This document shows positions 9,351 to 18,231 of a stretch of DNA of 45,163 nt, piece by piece (the stretch's first letter is position 1; the number at the start of each line of letters is the position of its first letter). The notes below the pieces were generated by a model that saw only the letters and a program-made list of their open reading frames with translations, did no database searches and was not told where the DNA came from. Source of the DNA: [Eubacterium] yurii. GTDB lineage: Bacteria > Bacillota > Clostridia > Peptostreptococcales > Filifactoraceae. The stretch is from positions 1-45,163 of the forward strand of contig FUZS01000022.1 in assembly GCA_900167215.1 (NCBI GenBank). The letters are read 5' to 3'. Both the position numbers and the translations under genes were made by a program.

Positions 9351-9599
9351 GATTCTTGTACTTACATTTAATTTTTCACTGAGTTGTGAAATTGTTATTT
9401 GAGAGTCCTGTAACATTAGTTCTATTACACGTTCTCTTCTAAGTTCTAAAGCTTTTTTATTAGTGACATTTTTACCGATATTCTTATAATTCCTATTATA
9501 CAATGTCGCAATTACACCATTGTCAGAAACGCTGTATTCAGGCTGATTTTCATATCCTTCATAGTCGCTAAATATTCTCCTCACACCTGAAGAATAATA
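9327..9599 (-). pseudogene. C-terminal remnant of an AlbA_2/RecG-like ATP-binding regulator
   Basis: The minus-strand frame reads YSSGVRRIF, then PEYSVSDNGVIATLYNRNY and a helix-turn-helix-like end (ITISQLSEKLNVS). This matches the C-terminus of the putative transcriptional regulators with an AlbA_2 (schlafen-like) domain and a winged-helix tail. Everything N-terminal is missing, and the frame overlaps the end of the neighbouring gene without a credible start. The 3' end runs into the terminator hairpin. A non-functional fragment is the best reading. Confidence 0.55.
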
Positions 9600-9601
9600 T
9601 C

Positions 9602-10162
9602 TTATATCTGTTTCTTTCTCTCTAACATTCTTCTTATTCTTGGTCTATTGTATCTTTGCATTATTACAAGGCAGGTATCAAATGTAGCTGACATCAGCGA
9701 TGATATGATAAATAGCCATTTGTAAGGAAGATTGATATAAAATGCGTAAAATATAGGTACAAAGCTTAAAATTACTATGATTGCATGAACGACTTCCGAC
9801 TGGCACATAACCTTAAGTATCTTGTCCGGAGCGTTGTTTTGCAGAGAAAAGGTATCAGGGTAAAAAGTAGGTATCTTGTCCTTCCAGTTTCTTACCTTGA
9901 GTTTTTTGTATAACTTATCTTCAAAGGGCTTTTCCAAAAACCACTTTTTGTTGTAGTCCACATCGTTTTTGAGTATAAAATTTACTATGTGACCTATAGC
10001 AAGATGTACAAAGAGGTGATAAGCTGCTATGGCAAAGATGATGCAAAGCAGATAGAAGATGCCGTTGCTTGAAATGCTGAATAAATGAAAAAAAATCATA
10101 CTTACAATGATGCAAAATCCGTTGAATATATGTACAAAGTTTCTTAGCAACTTATCTTTCAT
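9602..10162 (-). CDS. CrtO-like acyltransferase-family membrane protein
   Basis: A 186-residue protein with two N-terminal and two C-terminal hydrophobic helices. The central VRNWKDKIPTFYPDTF, QSEVVHAIIV and the ending IMQRYNRPRIRRML resemble the glycosyl-4,4'-diaponeurosporenoate acyltransferase (CrtO) family, which acylates a sugar on a membrane lipid carotenoid. No carotenoid genes are nearby, so the real acceptor is unknown. The start at 10162 is chosen because GAGGTG sits six bases upstream; a GTG three codons earlier overlaps that site. Not in an operon with recognisable partners. Confidence 0.55.
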   Translation of the reverse strand: MKDKLLRNFVHIFNGFCIIVSMIFFHLFSISSNGIFYLLCIIFAIAAYHLFVHLAIGHIVNFILKNDVDYNKKWFLEKPFEDKLYKKLKVRNWKDKIPTFYPDTFSLQNNAPDKILKVMCQSEVVHAIIVILSFVPIFYAFYINLPYKWLFIISSLMSATFDTCLVIMQRYNRPRIRRMLERKKQI

Positions 10163-10282
10163 TTCAATCACCTCATTACATAGCTTTGTAATACTAAAAT
10201 TTGTTTATTTTTTGAGAAAAGATACAGAAATTTTTAAATACCATAAAATTTAATACTATTATCTACTATTTTATTGGATTTT

Positions 10283-10528
10283 ATACTAATCACCGTTTAC
10301 ATTATTATACATCTAAACTTATTGAATATTATTTTTTTCATACTATTATTTATTTAATCTATGGATAATTCTCGTAAGCAGCTTTTAAAAATTAGTATAT
10401 GCTTTATGACTTTATTTATAAATGTACTTAAAATATTTTATTCATTATTTTATTAGATTTTAGTATTCAGTTTTCAACAACAGATACTTAATACACTTTT
10501 AGGATTATTTAATCGCTTTTTAGCATTA
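10283..10528 (+). mobile_element. MITE-like element C, interrupted by element A
   Basis: The left part, TACTAATCACCGTTTA onward, and the right part, AGTTTTCAACAAC to CGCTTTTTAGCAT, match the uninterrupted copy at 29091-29215. They are separated here by a complete element A (10340-10467). This shows a sequential insertion. Confidence 0.6.
10340..10467 (+). mobile_element. MITE-like element A, copy 2, nested in element C
   Basis: Starts ATACTATTATTTATTTAAT and ends TTATTAGATTTTAGTATT. It shares most of its length with copies at 4152 and (inverted) 24824. The empty site is visible in the element C copy at 29091. Confidence 0.65.
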
Positions 10529-10570
10529 GTATTAATTATATATGTAGCCATAGATTAAAAGCTAAAAGTA

Positions 10571-10690
10571 TAATACTAATTACTACTTATTAAAGCCAAG
10601 TATTTATGAGCAAATCACTGCATTTTATGAATTATCAGCAGTTTTACTGTAATACAATTACATGGCTTTTTAATAGATTGTCAGTATAAA
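10571..10690 (-). mobile_element. MITE-like element B, inverted copy
   Basis: Read on the minus strand it runs from TTATACTGACAATCTATTAA through AAAAAGCCATGTAATT and ACTTGGC to TAATTAGTATT, matching copies at 21504-21620 and 28993-29085. Non-coding. Confidence 0.5.
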
Positions 10691-10691
10691 C

Positions 10692-10730
10692 ACTGTTCCA
10701 AATCATATACTTAGTATGACTTGGAACAGT
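10692..10730 (-). terminator. Probable terminator of the DHH/recA-side transcript
   Basis: ACTGTTCCAA at 10692-10701 pairs with TTGGAACAGT at 10721-10730, just past the stop of the DHH gene. The T-run on the minus strand is short (GTTTAT), so efficiency is uncertain. Confidence 0.5.
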
Positions 10731-10740
10731 CCATTATATT

Positions 10741-11706
10741 TTACTCAAATGAGTTTATCTCTTTTACTATCTTTTCAAGTATTTCATCAGCCTTGTCATT
10801 GTCCACTTGGCAAGTTCCGGCGTTCTTATGACCGCCTCCGCCGTATTTTAGGCAGAGCTCACCTATGGCAAAGTTTGAGCTTCTATTTACTATCGACTTG
10901 CCTATCATTAGAGGAGTGTTCATTCCCTTGAATCCCTTAACAAGATTTATAGAGATTTCTATTTCAGGATACATGGCATATGACATAAATCTGTTGCCGG
11001 CATAGATTATTTCTTCATTTCTGTAGTCAAGTATCAATACCTTGCCGTCAATCCTGGCAATTCTTTGCAATTGATCCTTGAATTTTTCCTGTTGCTCGTT
11101 GTAAAGAGTCAGTCTTTCTTTGACGTCTTCAAGCTCCATTATCTCATCTATTGAATGTGTAAGACAGTAGTCTATCAGCTCCATCATAAGGTTGTAGTTG
11201 GAAATCCTGAAATCATGGAATCTTCCAAGTCCTGTACGAGAGTCCATTATGAAGTTGAGCAAGGTCCATTTTGAAGGATTGATTATCTCTTCCTTGGCGT
11301 AGTTGGCGCTGTCTGCCTTGTCCACTTCTATCATAAGCTCTGTTGTTATTCTTTTTAACTTATCTTGATTATCTTTGGCAAAATATTCATATACCACTCT
11401 TGCGGCTGACGGAGCATCAGGATTGATTATATAATTAGCTTTAGTTTCGTTTAAGGTCTTAACATTTCTTGACATCTCAGACTCATGATGGTCAAATACT
11501 ACTCCTGCTCTTGCATCATAAGGTAGATTTGTAAGTATATCTCTGTCATTTAATTCTATAAGTCCGTCTTGCACATCTTTTGGATGAACGAATTTTATAT
11601 CCGCTAATATACCGAGCTCTTTTAATATCATGGCGCATACAAGACCGTCAAAGTCAGATCTTGTCACCAGTCTGTATTTGTCATATTTGAAAATATTATT
11701 GTCCAT
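10741..11706 (-). CDS. DHH-family phosphoesterase
   Basis: A 321-residue protein with the DHH superfamily motifs: SDFDG at residues 17-21, the eponymous FDHHES at 71-76 and a C-terminal DHHA1-type glycine motif YGGGGHKNAG. The family includes exopolyphosphatase-like and nucleotide phosphoesterases that use two divalent metals. The lack of RecJ or GdpP accessory domains leaves the substrate open. It starts 20 bp after recA ends and a GGGGG ribosome site precedes its ATG, so it is probably co-transcribed with recA. The strong metal-site conservation implies an active enzyme. Confidence 0.85.
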   Translation of the reverse strand: MDNNIFKYDKYRLVTRSDFDGLVCAMILKELGILADIKFVHPKDVQDGLIELNDRDILTNLPYDARAGVVFDHHESEMSRNVKTLNETKANYIINPDAPSAARVVYEYFAKDNQDKLKRITTELMIEVDKADSANYAKEEIINPSKWTLLNFIMDSRTGLGRFHDFRISNYNLMMELIDYCLTHSIDEIMELEDVKERLTLYNEQQEKFKDQLQRIARIDGKVLILDYRNEEIIYAGNRFMSYAMYPEIEISINLVKGFKGMNTPLMIGKSIVNRSSNFAIGELCLKYGGGGHKNAGTCQVDNDKADEILEKIVKEINSFE

Positions 11707-11726
11707 ATATCCCCCTGTTTTTGACT

Positions 11727-12848
11727 TTATTCTATTTCGTCCTCAGCTTCGTCATCCAAGTCAATTGTTTCGCCTTCAAGTGTGGCTATGGCGTCATCGT
11801 ACTGTTTGTCGTTTTCGCCTTCAGGAAGTGCATCAAGCTCCATTACTTTTGCTCTTATTTCTTCAAACAAGTCATCGTCTTCTTCTATCATCTTTCTGAT
11901 ATTTTCTCTACCTTGTCCCAATCTCTTTTCGCCCATGCTAAACCACGAACCGGCTTGTTTTATGATATCTGTTGCTATTGCTATGTCAAGCAGTTCGCCT
12001 ACCTTTGATATACCCTTGCCGTACATGATGTCGAATTCACATTGTTTAAACGGTGGAGCCACCTTATTTTTTACGACTTTGACCTTTGTTCTGTTTCCTA
12101 CTACATTGTCACCTTGCTTAAGTTGACCTGTTCTTCTGACATCTATTCTGACAGAAGCATAGAATTTGAGCGCTCTACCTCCGGCTGTAGTTTCTGTAGG
12201 TCCTTGAGCGTAGCCTGTAGATATAGTCGAACGCAATTGGTTGATAAAAATTACTACAGTCTTTGACCAGTTGATATGTCCTGTAAGCTTTCTAAGAGCC
12301 TGAGACATCAATCTTGCCTGGAGACCTATGAAGGTATCTCCCATTTCTCCTTCTATCTCAGTCTTGGGCACAAGAGCCGCTACCGAGTCTACTACTATGA
12401 TGTCTATGGCACCGCTGCGTACGAGTGTGTCAGTGATGTCAAGTGCCTGCTCTCCTGTATCAGGTTGTGATATGAGCAGTGAGTCTATGTCAACGCCGAG
12501 AGCTCTGGCATAGATAGGATCAAGAGCATGCTCCGCATCTATAAATGCCGCAGTACCGCCCAATTTTTGAGCCTCTGCTATACAATGCAGTGCTATGGTA
12601 GTCTTTCCTGAAGACTCTGCTCCGTATATTTCGACTATTCTTCCCTTTGGCACACCGCCTATTCCTATAGCCTTATCCAAACCTACAGAGCCTGTAGGTA
12701 TAGCCTCTACGCTCATCTTGGTATTTTCACCAAGTAGCATTATTGATCCTTTTCCGAATTCTTTTTGGATGTCGCTGAGTGCTTTATCCAATGCCTTCTT
12801 TTTATCGACAACTTCTTCCCTTTTTATTATCTTTTTTGAACTTGCCAT
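11727..12848 (-). CDS. recA: Recombinase RecA
   Basis: A 373-residue RecA with Walker A GAESSGKT at about residues 76-83, [11 protein letters not shown], and the ALKFYASVR and [10 protein letters not shown] core. The C-terminus is acidic, as usual. The DNA-binding L2 loop is unusual: the common MFGNPETTTGG segment is replaced by a form about two residues longer, containing [15 protein letters not shown]. RecA forms the filament for homologous recombination and SOS induction. The ATG at 12848 follows GGAGG by five bases; an upstream TTG overlaps that site. No LexA-like CGAAC...GTTCG box was seen upstream. cinA, often found between pgsA and recA, is absent. Confidence 0.97.
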   Translation of the reverse strand: MASSKKIIKREEVVDKKKALDKALSDIQKEFGKGSIMLLGENTKMSVEAIPTGSVGLDKAIGIGGVPKGRIVEIYGAESSGKTTIALHCIAEAQKLGGTAAFIDAEHALDPIYARALGVDIDSLLISQPDTGEQALDITDTLVRSGAIDIIVVDSVAALVPKTEIEGEMGDTFIGLQARLMSQALRKLTGHINWSKTVVIFINQLRSTISTGYAQGPTETTAGGRALKFYASVRIDVRRTGQLKQGDNVVGNRTKVKVVKNKVAPPFKQCEFDIMYGKGISKVGELLDIAIATDIIKQAGSWFSMGEKRLGQGRENIRKMIEEDDDLFEEIRAKVMELDALPEGENDKQYDDAIATLEGETIDLDDEAEDEIE

Positions 12849-13219
12849 TTGCCCCTCCAATTTAAATTTGAATACTTTGAACTATATATAAAAAATTTTT
12901 AAGGTATAATAAATTGCAGTAATTATTTGTTAAATTACAAAATTTAAAGCAGTTTTCATAAATTTATACTTAAAAATTATCAAATAGCCAAAGAAATTTT
13001 TACAATAAATATTCACTTTTAAAAAAAATTAAAATTCTCAGTGCTTGCGGATATATCAGTATGCTAAAACAAATAAGCACTATATTAAATTTAAATAATA
13101 TATCCAATTTGTCATTGAAAAGAGTTACTGTATTTAACAAATAAGAATTTTTTGTTTAAATAAGATATTTCCACGACTTTATCATATCAGTATAAGACTT
13201 ATATAAGATATCGGATTTA
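12849..13219. other. recA upstream region, no gene
   Basis: About 370 bp of AT-rich DNA between pgsA and recA. An inverted pair AGTGCTT/AAGCACT lies at 13040-13046 and 13075-13081 and may be a weak terminator for pgsA. No SOS box, RNA gene or coding frame was recognised. Confidence 0.5.
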
Positions 13220-13744
13220 TCAATATGTCTCTATCAGGTGTCTGTTTTCGTATATATATTGCACTCCTGAATAAGCAGTGAAAAATACAGCCAGATACAT
13301 CAATATATTCCCATATGGAATACCCAGCATAAGCATTATTATAGCTATCATCTGAGTAGCAGTCTTTATCTTTCCGCCCTTTGATGCCGCAAGTACCTTG
13401 CCTGTTGATGCAGCTATTGCCCTTAGTATACTGATGGCATACTCTCTTGATATAATCAGCACTACCATCCATGCTTCCACCCTGCCTATTTGTACAAGGC
13501 ATACCAAGGCTGCTGTCACGAGCACCTTATCTGCAAGCGGATCCATAAACTTGCCAAAATCCGTCACAAGATTGTACTTACGAGCGAGATATCCGTCCAA
13601 AAAGTCGGTAGATGACGCTATGGCAAATATTATCGTCGTGATGATAAGTCTTGCGCTGATGTCCTTTGATTCGATATAAAATGCAAGCACGAAAAAAGGA
13701 ACTAATATCATCCTTAGAGTTGTGAGTTTGTTGGGAGTATTCAT
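13220..13744 (-). CDS. pgsA: CDP-diacylglycerol-glycerol-3-phosphate 3-phosphatidyltransferase
   Basis: A 174-residue membrane enzyme making phosphatidylglycerophosphate, the committed step to phosphatidylglycerol. The CDP-alcohol phosphatidyltransferase signature is complete: Asp47, Asp50-Gly51, Ala54-Arg55, Gly64, Asp68 and Asp72. The N-terminal MNTPNKLTTLRM is typical of PgsA. Four to five hydrophobic helices follow. It lies about 70 bp downstream of rimO on the same strand, the rimO-pgsA order seen in many Firmicutes. Confidence 0.93.
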   Translation of the reverse strand: MNTPNKLTTLRMILVPFFVLAFYIESKDISARLIITTIIFAIASSTDFLDGYLARKYNLVTDFGKFMDPLADKVLVTAALVCLVQIGRVEAWMVVLIISREYAISILRAIAASTGKVLAASKGGKIKTATQMIAIIMLMLGIPYGNILMYLAVFFTAYSGVQYIYENRHLIETY

Positions 13745-13813
13745 AAATATCTCCTTTACTAATATTTATTTATAATTATACTGTCAAATTACAATATATA
13801 CAACAAAAATTTG

Positions 13814-15130
13814 TTAAACTTCGACTCCTTTGAGGTCGTAGTCAAGTACATCGGTGATTTTCACATCTATAAACTCTCCTTTTTTATGAGTTTTTTCAGT
13901 GCCCACATATATGACAGTATCTACTTCTATCACGTCCATATAAGACCTTGCAACTACATAGTCCTCATAGACCTCGTCTACTATTGCGCTAAATGTTCTT
14001 CCTACATAGCTTTCATTTTTTTCTCTTACTATCTCCTGTTGGAGTCTCATTATCATCTCTGCTCTTTGATTTTTGACATCCTGCTTTATCTGACCCTCCA
14101 TATTGCCTGCCTTCGTCCCTTCTTCTCTTGAATAGGGAAATACCCCGAGCTTGTCAAACTTCATCTGCCTTACAAAATCGGCAAGTTCCTCTATGTCTTC
14201 ATCACTTTCAGTAGGAAAGCCTGTTATAAGTGTAGTTCTAATTATAGCGTCCTTGATATTGGATCTTATCAAGTTGATTTTTTCGCTTATTTCTTTCTTA
14301 TCAGTGCTTCTGTTCATCAGCTTGAGTATTCTGTCGCTTGCATGTTGTACAGGTATGTCAAAGTACGAACAGACCTTGTCGTTGTTCTTGACTTCTTGTA
14401 CCAATTCTTCAGTGATGTCCTCAGGATAGGTGTAGAGGAATCTTATCCATCTTATGCCCTCTATTTTGGAAAGCTCTCTTAGAAGATGTGGCAGTTTTTT
14501 CTCGCCGTAGATGTCCAGTCCGTATTTTGAAGTGTCCTGAGCAATTAATACTATCTCCTTGACATTTTGACTTGCCAATCTCTTTGCCTCATCGACTATC
14601 TCATCCATAGGGCGTGATACATATCTTCCACGCAGTTTGGGGATGATACAGTAGGTACAGCTATTGTCACAACCCTCAGCGATTTTGATATAGGCGTAGT
14701 AGCTGTCAGTCAATATTTTTTTCTTATTGTGGTCAAGCTTTGTATTTGCAGGCAGTATCAGTGAGTTGTCCTTGCCTATGGACAGACCCTGCAAGACGTT
14801 TAATATGGTATTATAAGATGTAGTGCCTAAGAAGGCATCTATCTCAGGTATCTGTTCTTTCAAGTCCTTATAGTATCTTTGTACTAAGCAACCTGTAACA
14901 ATGAGATGTTTCAGATTCTTTTGCTTATGTGAGGCTATGTTAAGTATGGTGTCTATGGACTCTTCCTTAGCTGATTCTATGAAACCGCAGGTATTTACTA
15001 TTGCAACGTCAGCATCATCTATGTCGTCAGTCATCTCATATCCGTTTTCGTTTAGGATGTAGACCATTTCTTCAGCATCTACCAGATTTTTAGAGCAGCC
15101 AAGAGATTCTAATACGTATTTTTTTATCAA
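13814..15130 (-). CDS. rimO: Ribosomal protein S12 methylthiotransferase RimO
   Basis: A 438-residue radical SAM methylthiotransferase that modifies Asp of ribosomal protein S12. The UPF0004 cluster cysteines are Cys12, Cys48 and Cys81. The radical SAM cluster is Cys154, Cys158 and Cys161 in CDNSCTYC. A C-terminal TRAM domain follows. The sequence ESLGCSKNLVDAE is diagnostic of RimO rather than MiaB. Start and stop leave 12 bp to trmL upstream and 69 bp to pgsA downstream, so it is part of a tight operon. Confidence 0.96.
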   Translation of the reverse strand: MIKKYVLESLGCSKNLVDAEEMVYILNENGYEMTDDIDDADVAIVNTCGFIESAKEESIDTILNIASHKQKNLKHLIVTGCLVQRYYKDLKEQIPEIDAFLGTTSYNTILNVLQGLSIGKDNSLILPANTKLDHNKKKILTDSYYAYIKIAEGCDNSCTYCIIPKLRGRYVSRPMDEIVDEAKRLASQNVKEIVLIAQDTSKYGLDIYGEKKLPHLLRELSKIEGIRWIRFLYTYPEDITEELVQEVKNNDKVCSYFDIPVQHASDRILKLMNRSTDKKEISEKINLIRSNIKDAIIRTTLITGFPTESDEDIEELADFVRQMKFDKLGVFPYSREEGTKAGNMEGQIKQDVKNQRAEMIMRLQQEIVREKNESYVGRTFSAIVDEVYEDYVVARSYMDVIEVDTVIYVGTEKTHKKGEFIDVKITDVLDYDLKGVEV

Positions 15131-15142
15131 AAATTTTCTCCT

Positions 15143-15607
15143 TTATATCAGATTGGCAAAGTCGCTCTGACGCAGTGCCTCAAATAGTCCTATAGCTACA
15201 GAATTGGACAGGTTGAGTGAGCGGACATATTCATTTGCCTTCATAGGTATTCTCACATCGTTTTGTAGGTTGATTTTTCTGATTTTTTCAGGCAGTCCCC
15301 TGCTTTCAGGACCAAAGATGAGATGTGAGTTTTTAGTGTATTTAACATCGCAATAAGACTTTTCAGCCTTTGTTGTGAAAAAGAACATATCATTCTTGTC
15401 GTATTTTTCGAAATACTCTTCGAAACAGTCGTAATAAATGATGTCTGCATGGCTTATATAGTCCATACCTGCTCTTTTTATCTGTTTTTCATCCATGGAA
15501 AAGCCGAAAGGTCTTATCATGTGTAGCGTAGTACCTGTACATACGCAGGTTCTTATTATATTGCCGGTATTTTGGGGTATCTCCGGCTCAAAAAGTACGA
15601 TATTCAT
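15143..15607 (-). CDS. trmL: tRNA (cytidine(34)-2'-O)-methyltransferase TrmL
   Basis: A 154-residue SPOUT methyltransferase acting on the wobble base of tRNA-Leu. The N-terminal MNIVLFEPEIPQNTGNIIRTC is typical, as are the knot-forming motifs LIFGPESRGLP and the C-terminal RSLNLSNSVAIGLFEALRQ. It is of full family length. It sits between the HAD phosphatase (7 bp upstream) and rimO (12 bp downstream), suggesting co-expression. Confidence 0.95.
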   Translation of the reverse strand: MNIVLFEPEIPQNTGNIIRTCVCTGTTLHMIRPFGFSMDEKQIKRAGMDYISHADIIYYDCFEEYFEKYDKNDMFFFTTKAEKSYCDVKYTKNSHLIFGPESRGLPEKIRKINLQNDVRIPMKANEYVRSLNLSNSVAIGLFEALRQSDFANLI

Positions 15608-15614
15608 ATCTTAC

Positions 15615-16433
15615 CTACCTTTGTGCGAATTTTTTTATTGCTTTTACCATGCCGTCGCTGTTGTTATCAGATGTGATAAAGTGGGCAATTTTTTTCATCT
15701 GCTCGTTGGCATTGCCCATGGCTACGGCAAATCCGGCGACATTTAGCATGGATTCGTCATTTTCTTCGTCACCTATGCACATTATATCCTTGATGTCATA
15801 GCCAAAATTTTCAGATAGATATTTTACTCCGGCGCCCTTATTCACTCCGTTTGCCACTATCTCAATATTGTTCCAATACGATGATGTGACAGTGATATAT
15901 TCATTATAGATGAAAAGGGCGTCCTTGACTTTTTCAAGTTTTTTGTGATCTTCATTTATGACTACTATCTTAAATACTTCTTCGTTTTTCGCCTTGTTTG
16001 AAAGGTCATTGCTAATATTGATTTTTATGCTGTCCTTTCTTTTTTGCAGTTCATTTTCTTTGAGATAGGTAGCAGTGATGTATTTTACCTCCATTGCGTT
16101 GATTGAGTCGTGTGTATAGTAATAAAAATACAGACCGCAGTTTTTGACTATGTCCAGGATTTTGACAGCTATGTCGTTGTTTAGTGCCTTAGAGTAGTAG
16201 ATTTCCTTTGTTGTAGGATCTTGGATAATGGCTCCGTTGCAAAGTATCAAAGGAGCAGTAATGCCCATCTTTTCTATGGTATCAGTAACTACAGGGTAGA
16301 TTCTTCCTGTACCTATGGTAAATTCAATGCCTTGTTTTCGCATTTGATTTACAATTTCTATTGTGTCTTGGGATATGCTCTTGTCAGATCTCAAAAGAGT
16401 CCCGTCCATATCGCTGACTATAAGTTTTTTCAT
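15615..16433 (-). CDS. Cof-type HAD-superfamily phosphatase
   Basis: A 272-residue protein starting MKKLIVSDMDGTLL, with the catalytic DxD in motif I, TGR (motif II) and a late GDEENDESML (motif IV). A C2-type cap fills the middle. These Cof/YbjI-like enzymes dephosphorylate sugar phosphates, nucleotides or flavin/pyridoxal phosphates; the substrate is not evident. Only 17 bp separate it from the histidine phosphatase upstream and 7 bp from trmL downstream. Confidence 0.9.
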   Translation of the reverse strand: MKKLIVSDMDGTLLRSDKSISQDTIEIVNQMRKQGIEFTIGTGRIYPVVTDTIEKMGITAPLILCNGAIIQDPTTKEIYYSKALNNDIAVKILDIVKNCGLYFYYYTHDSINAMEVKYITATYLKENELQKRKDSIKINISNDLSNKAKNEEVFKIVVINEDHKKLEKVKDALFIYNEYITVTSSYWNNIEIVANGVNKGAGVKYLSENFGYDIKDIMCIGDEENDESMLNVAGFAVAMGNANEQMKKIAHFITSDNNSDGMVKAIKKFAQR

Positions 16434-16450
16434 CTATTTATATAATTCTC

Positions 16451-17029
16451 CTATTTATTTAAAAATGCAAGTATAGTCCTGTTTGGATGTACCTCGAGTT
16501 TTGTAATACTGCAGTTGCCTATGTGAATATTCCATGACATGGTAGAGTCCTTGACCATGGCGTTTGATATTATCTGCCTTATAACGCAGGAATGTGATAC
16601 TATGGCAATAGACGAGTTGTCATCCGCCTTGAGTATGTCGTAAAAGACCTTGTTGACTCTTTTGTTAAATGTTCTTTGTGACTCCCCGTTTGGAAACTTA
16701 GTGTTTGACTTTTCATCCACAAGTGACCTTGCAATATGTGGATAGTTTTTTTCCACATCTGTAAACTTCATGCCTTCTATATCGCCAAAATTCATCTCAT
16801 GCAGGTCGTTGACCTTAATAGGATTGTCAAAAAAAGACAAAGCTGTAAGCACCGTCCTCTTAAGTGGCGAGCAGTAACACTGTTGTACCTTATATTCCTT
16901 CATCTTTTCTCTTAGTTTTTCAAGCTGCTTGTAGCCTGTATCGTCAATCTCGCAGTCCAGTACACCTGAGAATCTTCGCTCGTTATTCATCACAGTCTGG
17001 GCGTGCCTTATAAGATATACATGTTTCAT
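16451..17029 (-). CDS. Histidine phosphatase family protein, candidate alpha-ribazole phosphatase
   Basis: A 192-residue phosphoglycerate-mutase-like phosphatase. The catalytic RHA motif is at residues 8-10 (LIRHAQT), with MNFGDIEG (conserved Glu) and the second catalytic His in IVSHSCVIR. Enzymes of this shape include CobC, which removes phosphate from alpha-ribazole phosphate in the lower-loop pathway of cobalamin. cobS and cobU lie immediately upstream on the same strand, which makes CobC plausible. A general phosphatase cannot be excluded from sequence. Confidence 0.8.
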   Translation of the reverse strand: MKHVYLIRHAQTVMNNERRFSGVLDCEIDDTGYKQLEKLREKMKEYKVQQCYCSPLKRTVLTALSFFDNPIKVNDLHEMNFGDIEGMKFTDVEKNYPHIARSLVDEKSNTKFPNGESQRTFNKRVNKVFYDILKADDNSSIAIVSHSCVIRQIISNAMVKDSTMSWNIHIGNCSITKLEVHPNRTILAFLNK

Positions 17030-17252
17030 TTCTTCACCTTCATTTATTAATCATCTGACTTATCTTCATAAAAAATATAATAAAATATATTGCAAAGCTA
17101 TTACTATATTAGAATTTGTATATACATCAAACTTGGATAATACTATTATCTAAGTGCTGTTTTAAGTTCTCGCACCTATGCTTTTATCACTGATACAACA
17201 AGTTATATTTTAAAAAAGCATTAGATTTTATCAATACTGATACATTTATAAT
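17030..17252. other. Intergenic spacer between cobS and the phosphatase
   Basis: A 223-bp AT-rich gap. GGATAATACTATTATCTA near 17134 resembles the left end of the element A type and AGATTTTATCAATACT near 17223 its right end, so a decayed MITE is possible. No gene seen. Confidence 0.35.
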
Positions 17253-18086
17253 TTAATATACAAATTTATATATAATATAGTTTACAAGCTTAATTGATAT
17301 ATATGTCATATACAAAAATGTCGTTTCACTTACTTCCGCTACCAATCCGAGTATGTCACCTGTAATTCCGCCTATTTTTTGCTCTATGGATTTTTTCATT
17401 CTCAAAAGTACAAGGACAGATAATATCGTACTTATGATAAAGTATCTTAAAACAAGCTCTCTTAAAATAAGATTAGACATTGAAAATACTACAGCTACAG
17501 CAAAAGATAGGATAAAAAACGAACAAATTACAAAAGAGAATTGTTTCTTATCTATCTTGCCTATAAATATATTGCCCATGCCGTCTTCCTTTGCATATTT
17601 GCAGCTATAGGCAAACATCACCTGCATAGTCCTTGAGAAAATCACCGAAAATATAGCAAAAGGCAAGATATCTTCCTGTATAAAAAGATAGATTATCCCT
17701 GTCTTGAGCATAATATTCAATACTATTGCCAGCACTCCGAAGGTACCTATGCGTGAATCCGACATAACTTCGAGCATTTTGTCCTTATCTTTGCCACAGA
17801 AAAGTCCGTCAATACTGTCTGACAAGCCGTCATAATGCAGTCCCCCTGTCAATATAACAGTCAAAGACGTGTATATGATAGCTGTAAAAAATATCGAGCC
17901 TGAAATAAGGTAGATAATATAGCTGCACATATAGTAATATGTCCCCAAGAAAAAAGCGGTAAGAGGGAAAAAAAGCACTATCTTCTTAAAGTCTTCCATA
18001 GTGGAAACATCAGATTTTACAGGCAGTATAGTCAGGAAACTGATACTTGATTTGAATATCTCAAACAGTGATTTGACATTTTTCAT
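17253..18086 (-). CDS. cobS: Adenosylcobinamide-GDP ribazoletransferase (cobalamin synthase)
   Basis: A 277-residue polytopic membrane protein that joins adenosylcobinamide-GDP with alpha-ribazole. The family signature GGLHYDGLSDSIDGLF is intact, followed by RIGTFGVLA and a late GGITGDILGLVAEV. About six or seven hydrophobic helices are visible. It lies 145 bp downstream of cobU. No upstream corrin synthesis genes are in the window, so this cluster may serve salvage of cobinamide. Confidence 0.93.
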   Translation of the reverse strand: MKNVKSLFEIFKSSISFLTILPVKSDVSTMEDFKKIVLFFPLTAFFLGTYYYMCSYIIYLISGSIFFTAIIYTSLTVILTGGLHYDGLSDSIDGLFCGKDKDKMLEVMSDSRIGTFGVLAIVLNIMLKTGIIYLFIQEDILPFAIFSVIFSRTMQVMFAYSCKYAKEDGMGNIFIGKIDKKQFSFVICSFFILSFAVAVVFSMSNLILRELVLRYFIISTILSVLVLLRMKKSIEQKIGGITGDILGLVAEVSETTFLYMTYISIKLVNYIIYKFVY

Positions 18087-18231
18087 AAAATCTACATCCT
18101 TGTCTTATCATAAAATCCTAACTCTTAAATAATAGCTTTTTTAATAAAATTTCAATTTTAAGTTCATAAAATTATATCATATTCCAATTTAATGCACAAA
18201 TCAAAATATGTCTAAATTAAGTATAAGTTTA

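Noticed and set aside
13398-13679. Plus-strand open frames opposite pgsA, recA and rimO
   Set aside because: They are antisense shadows of well-conserved genes with no ribosome sites or family matches.
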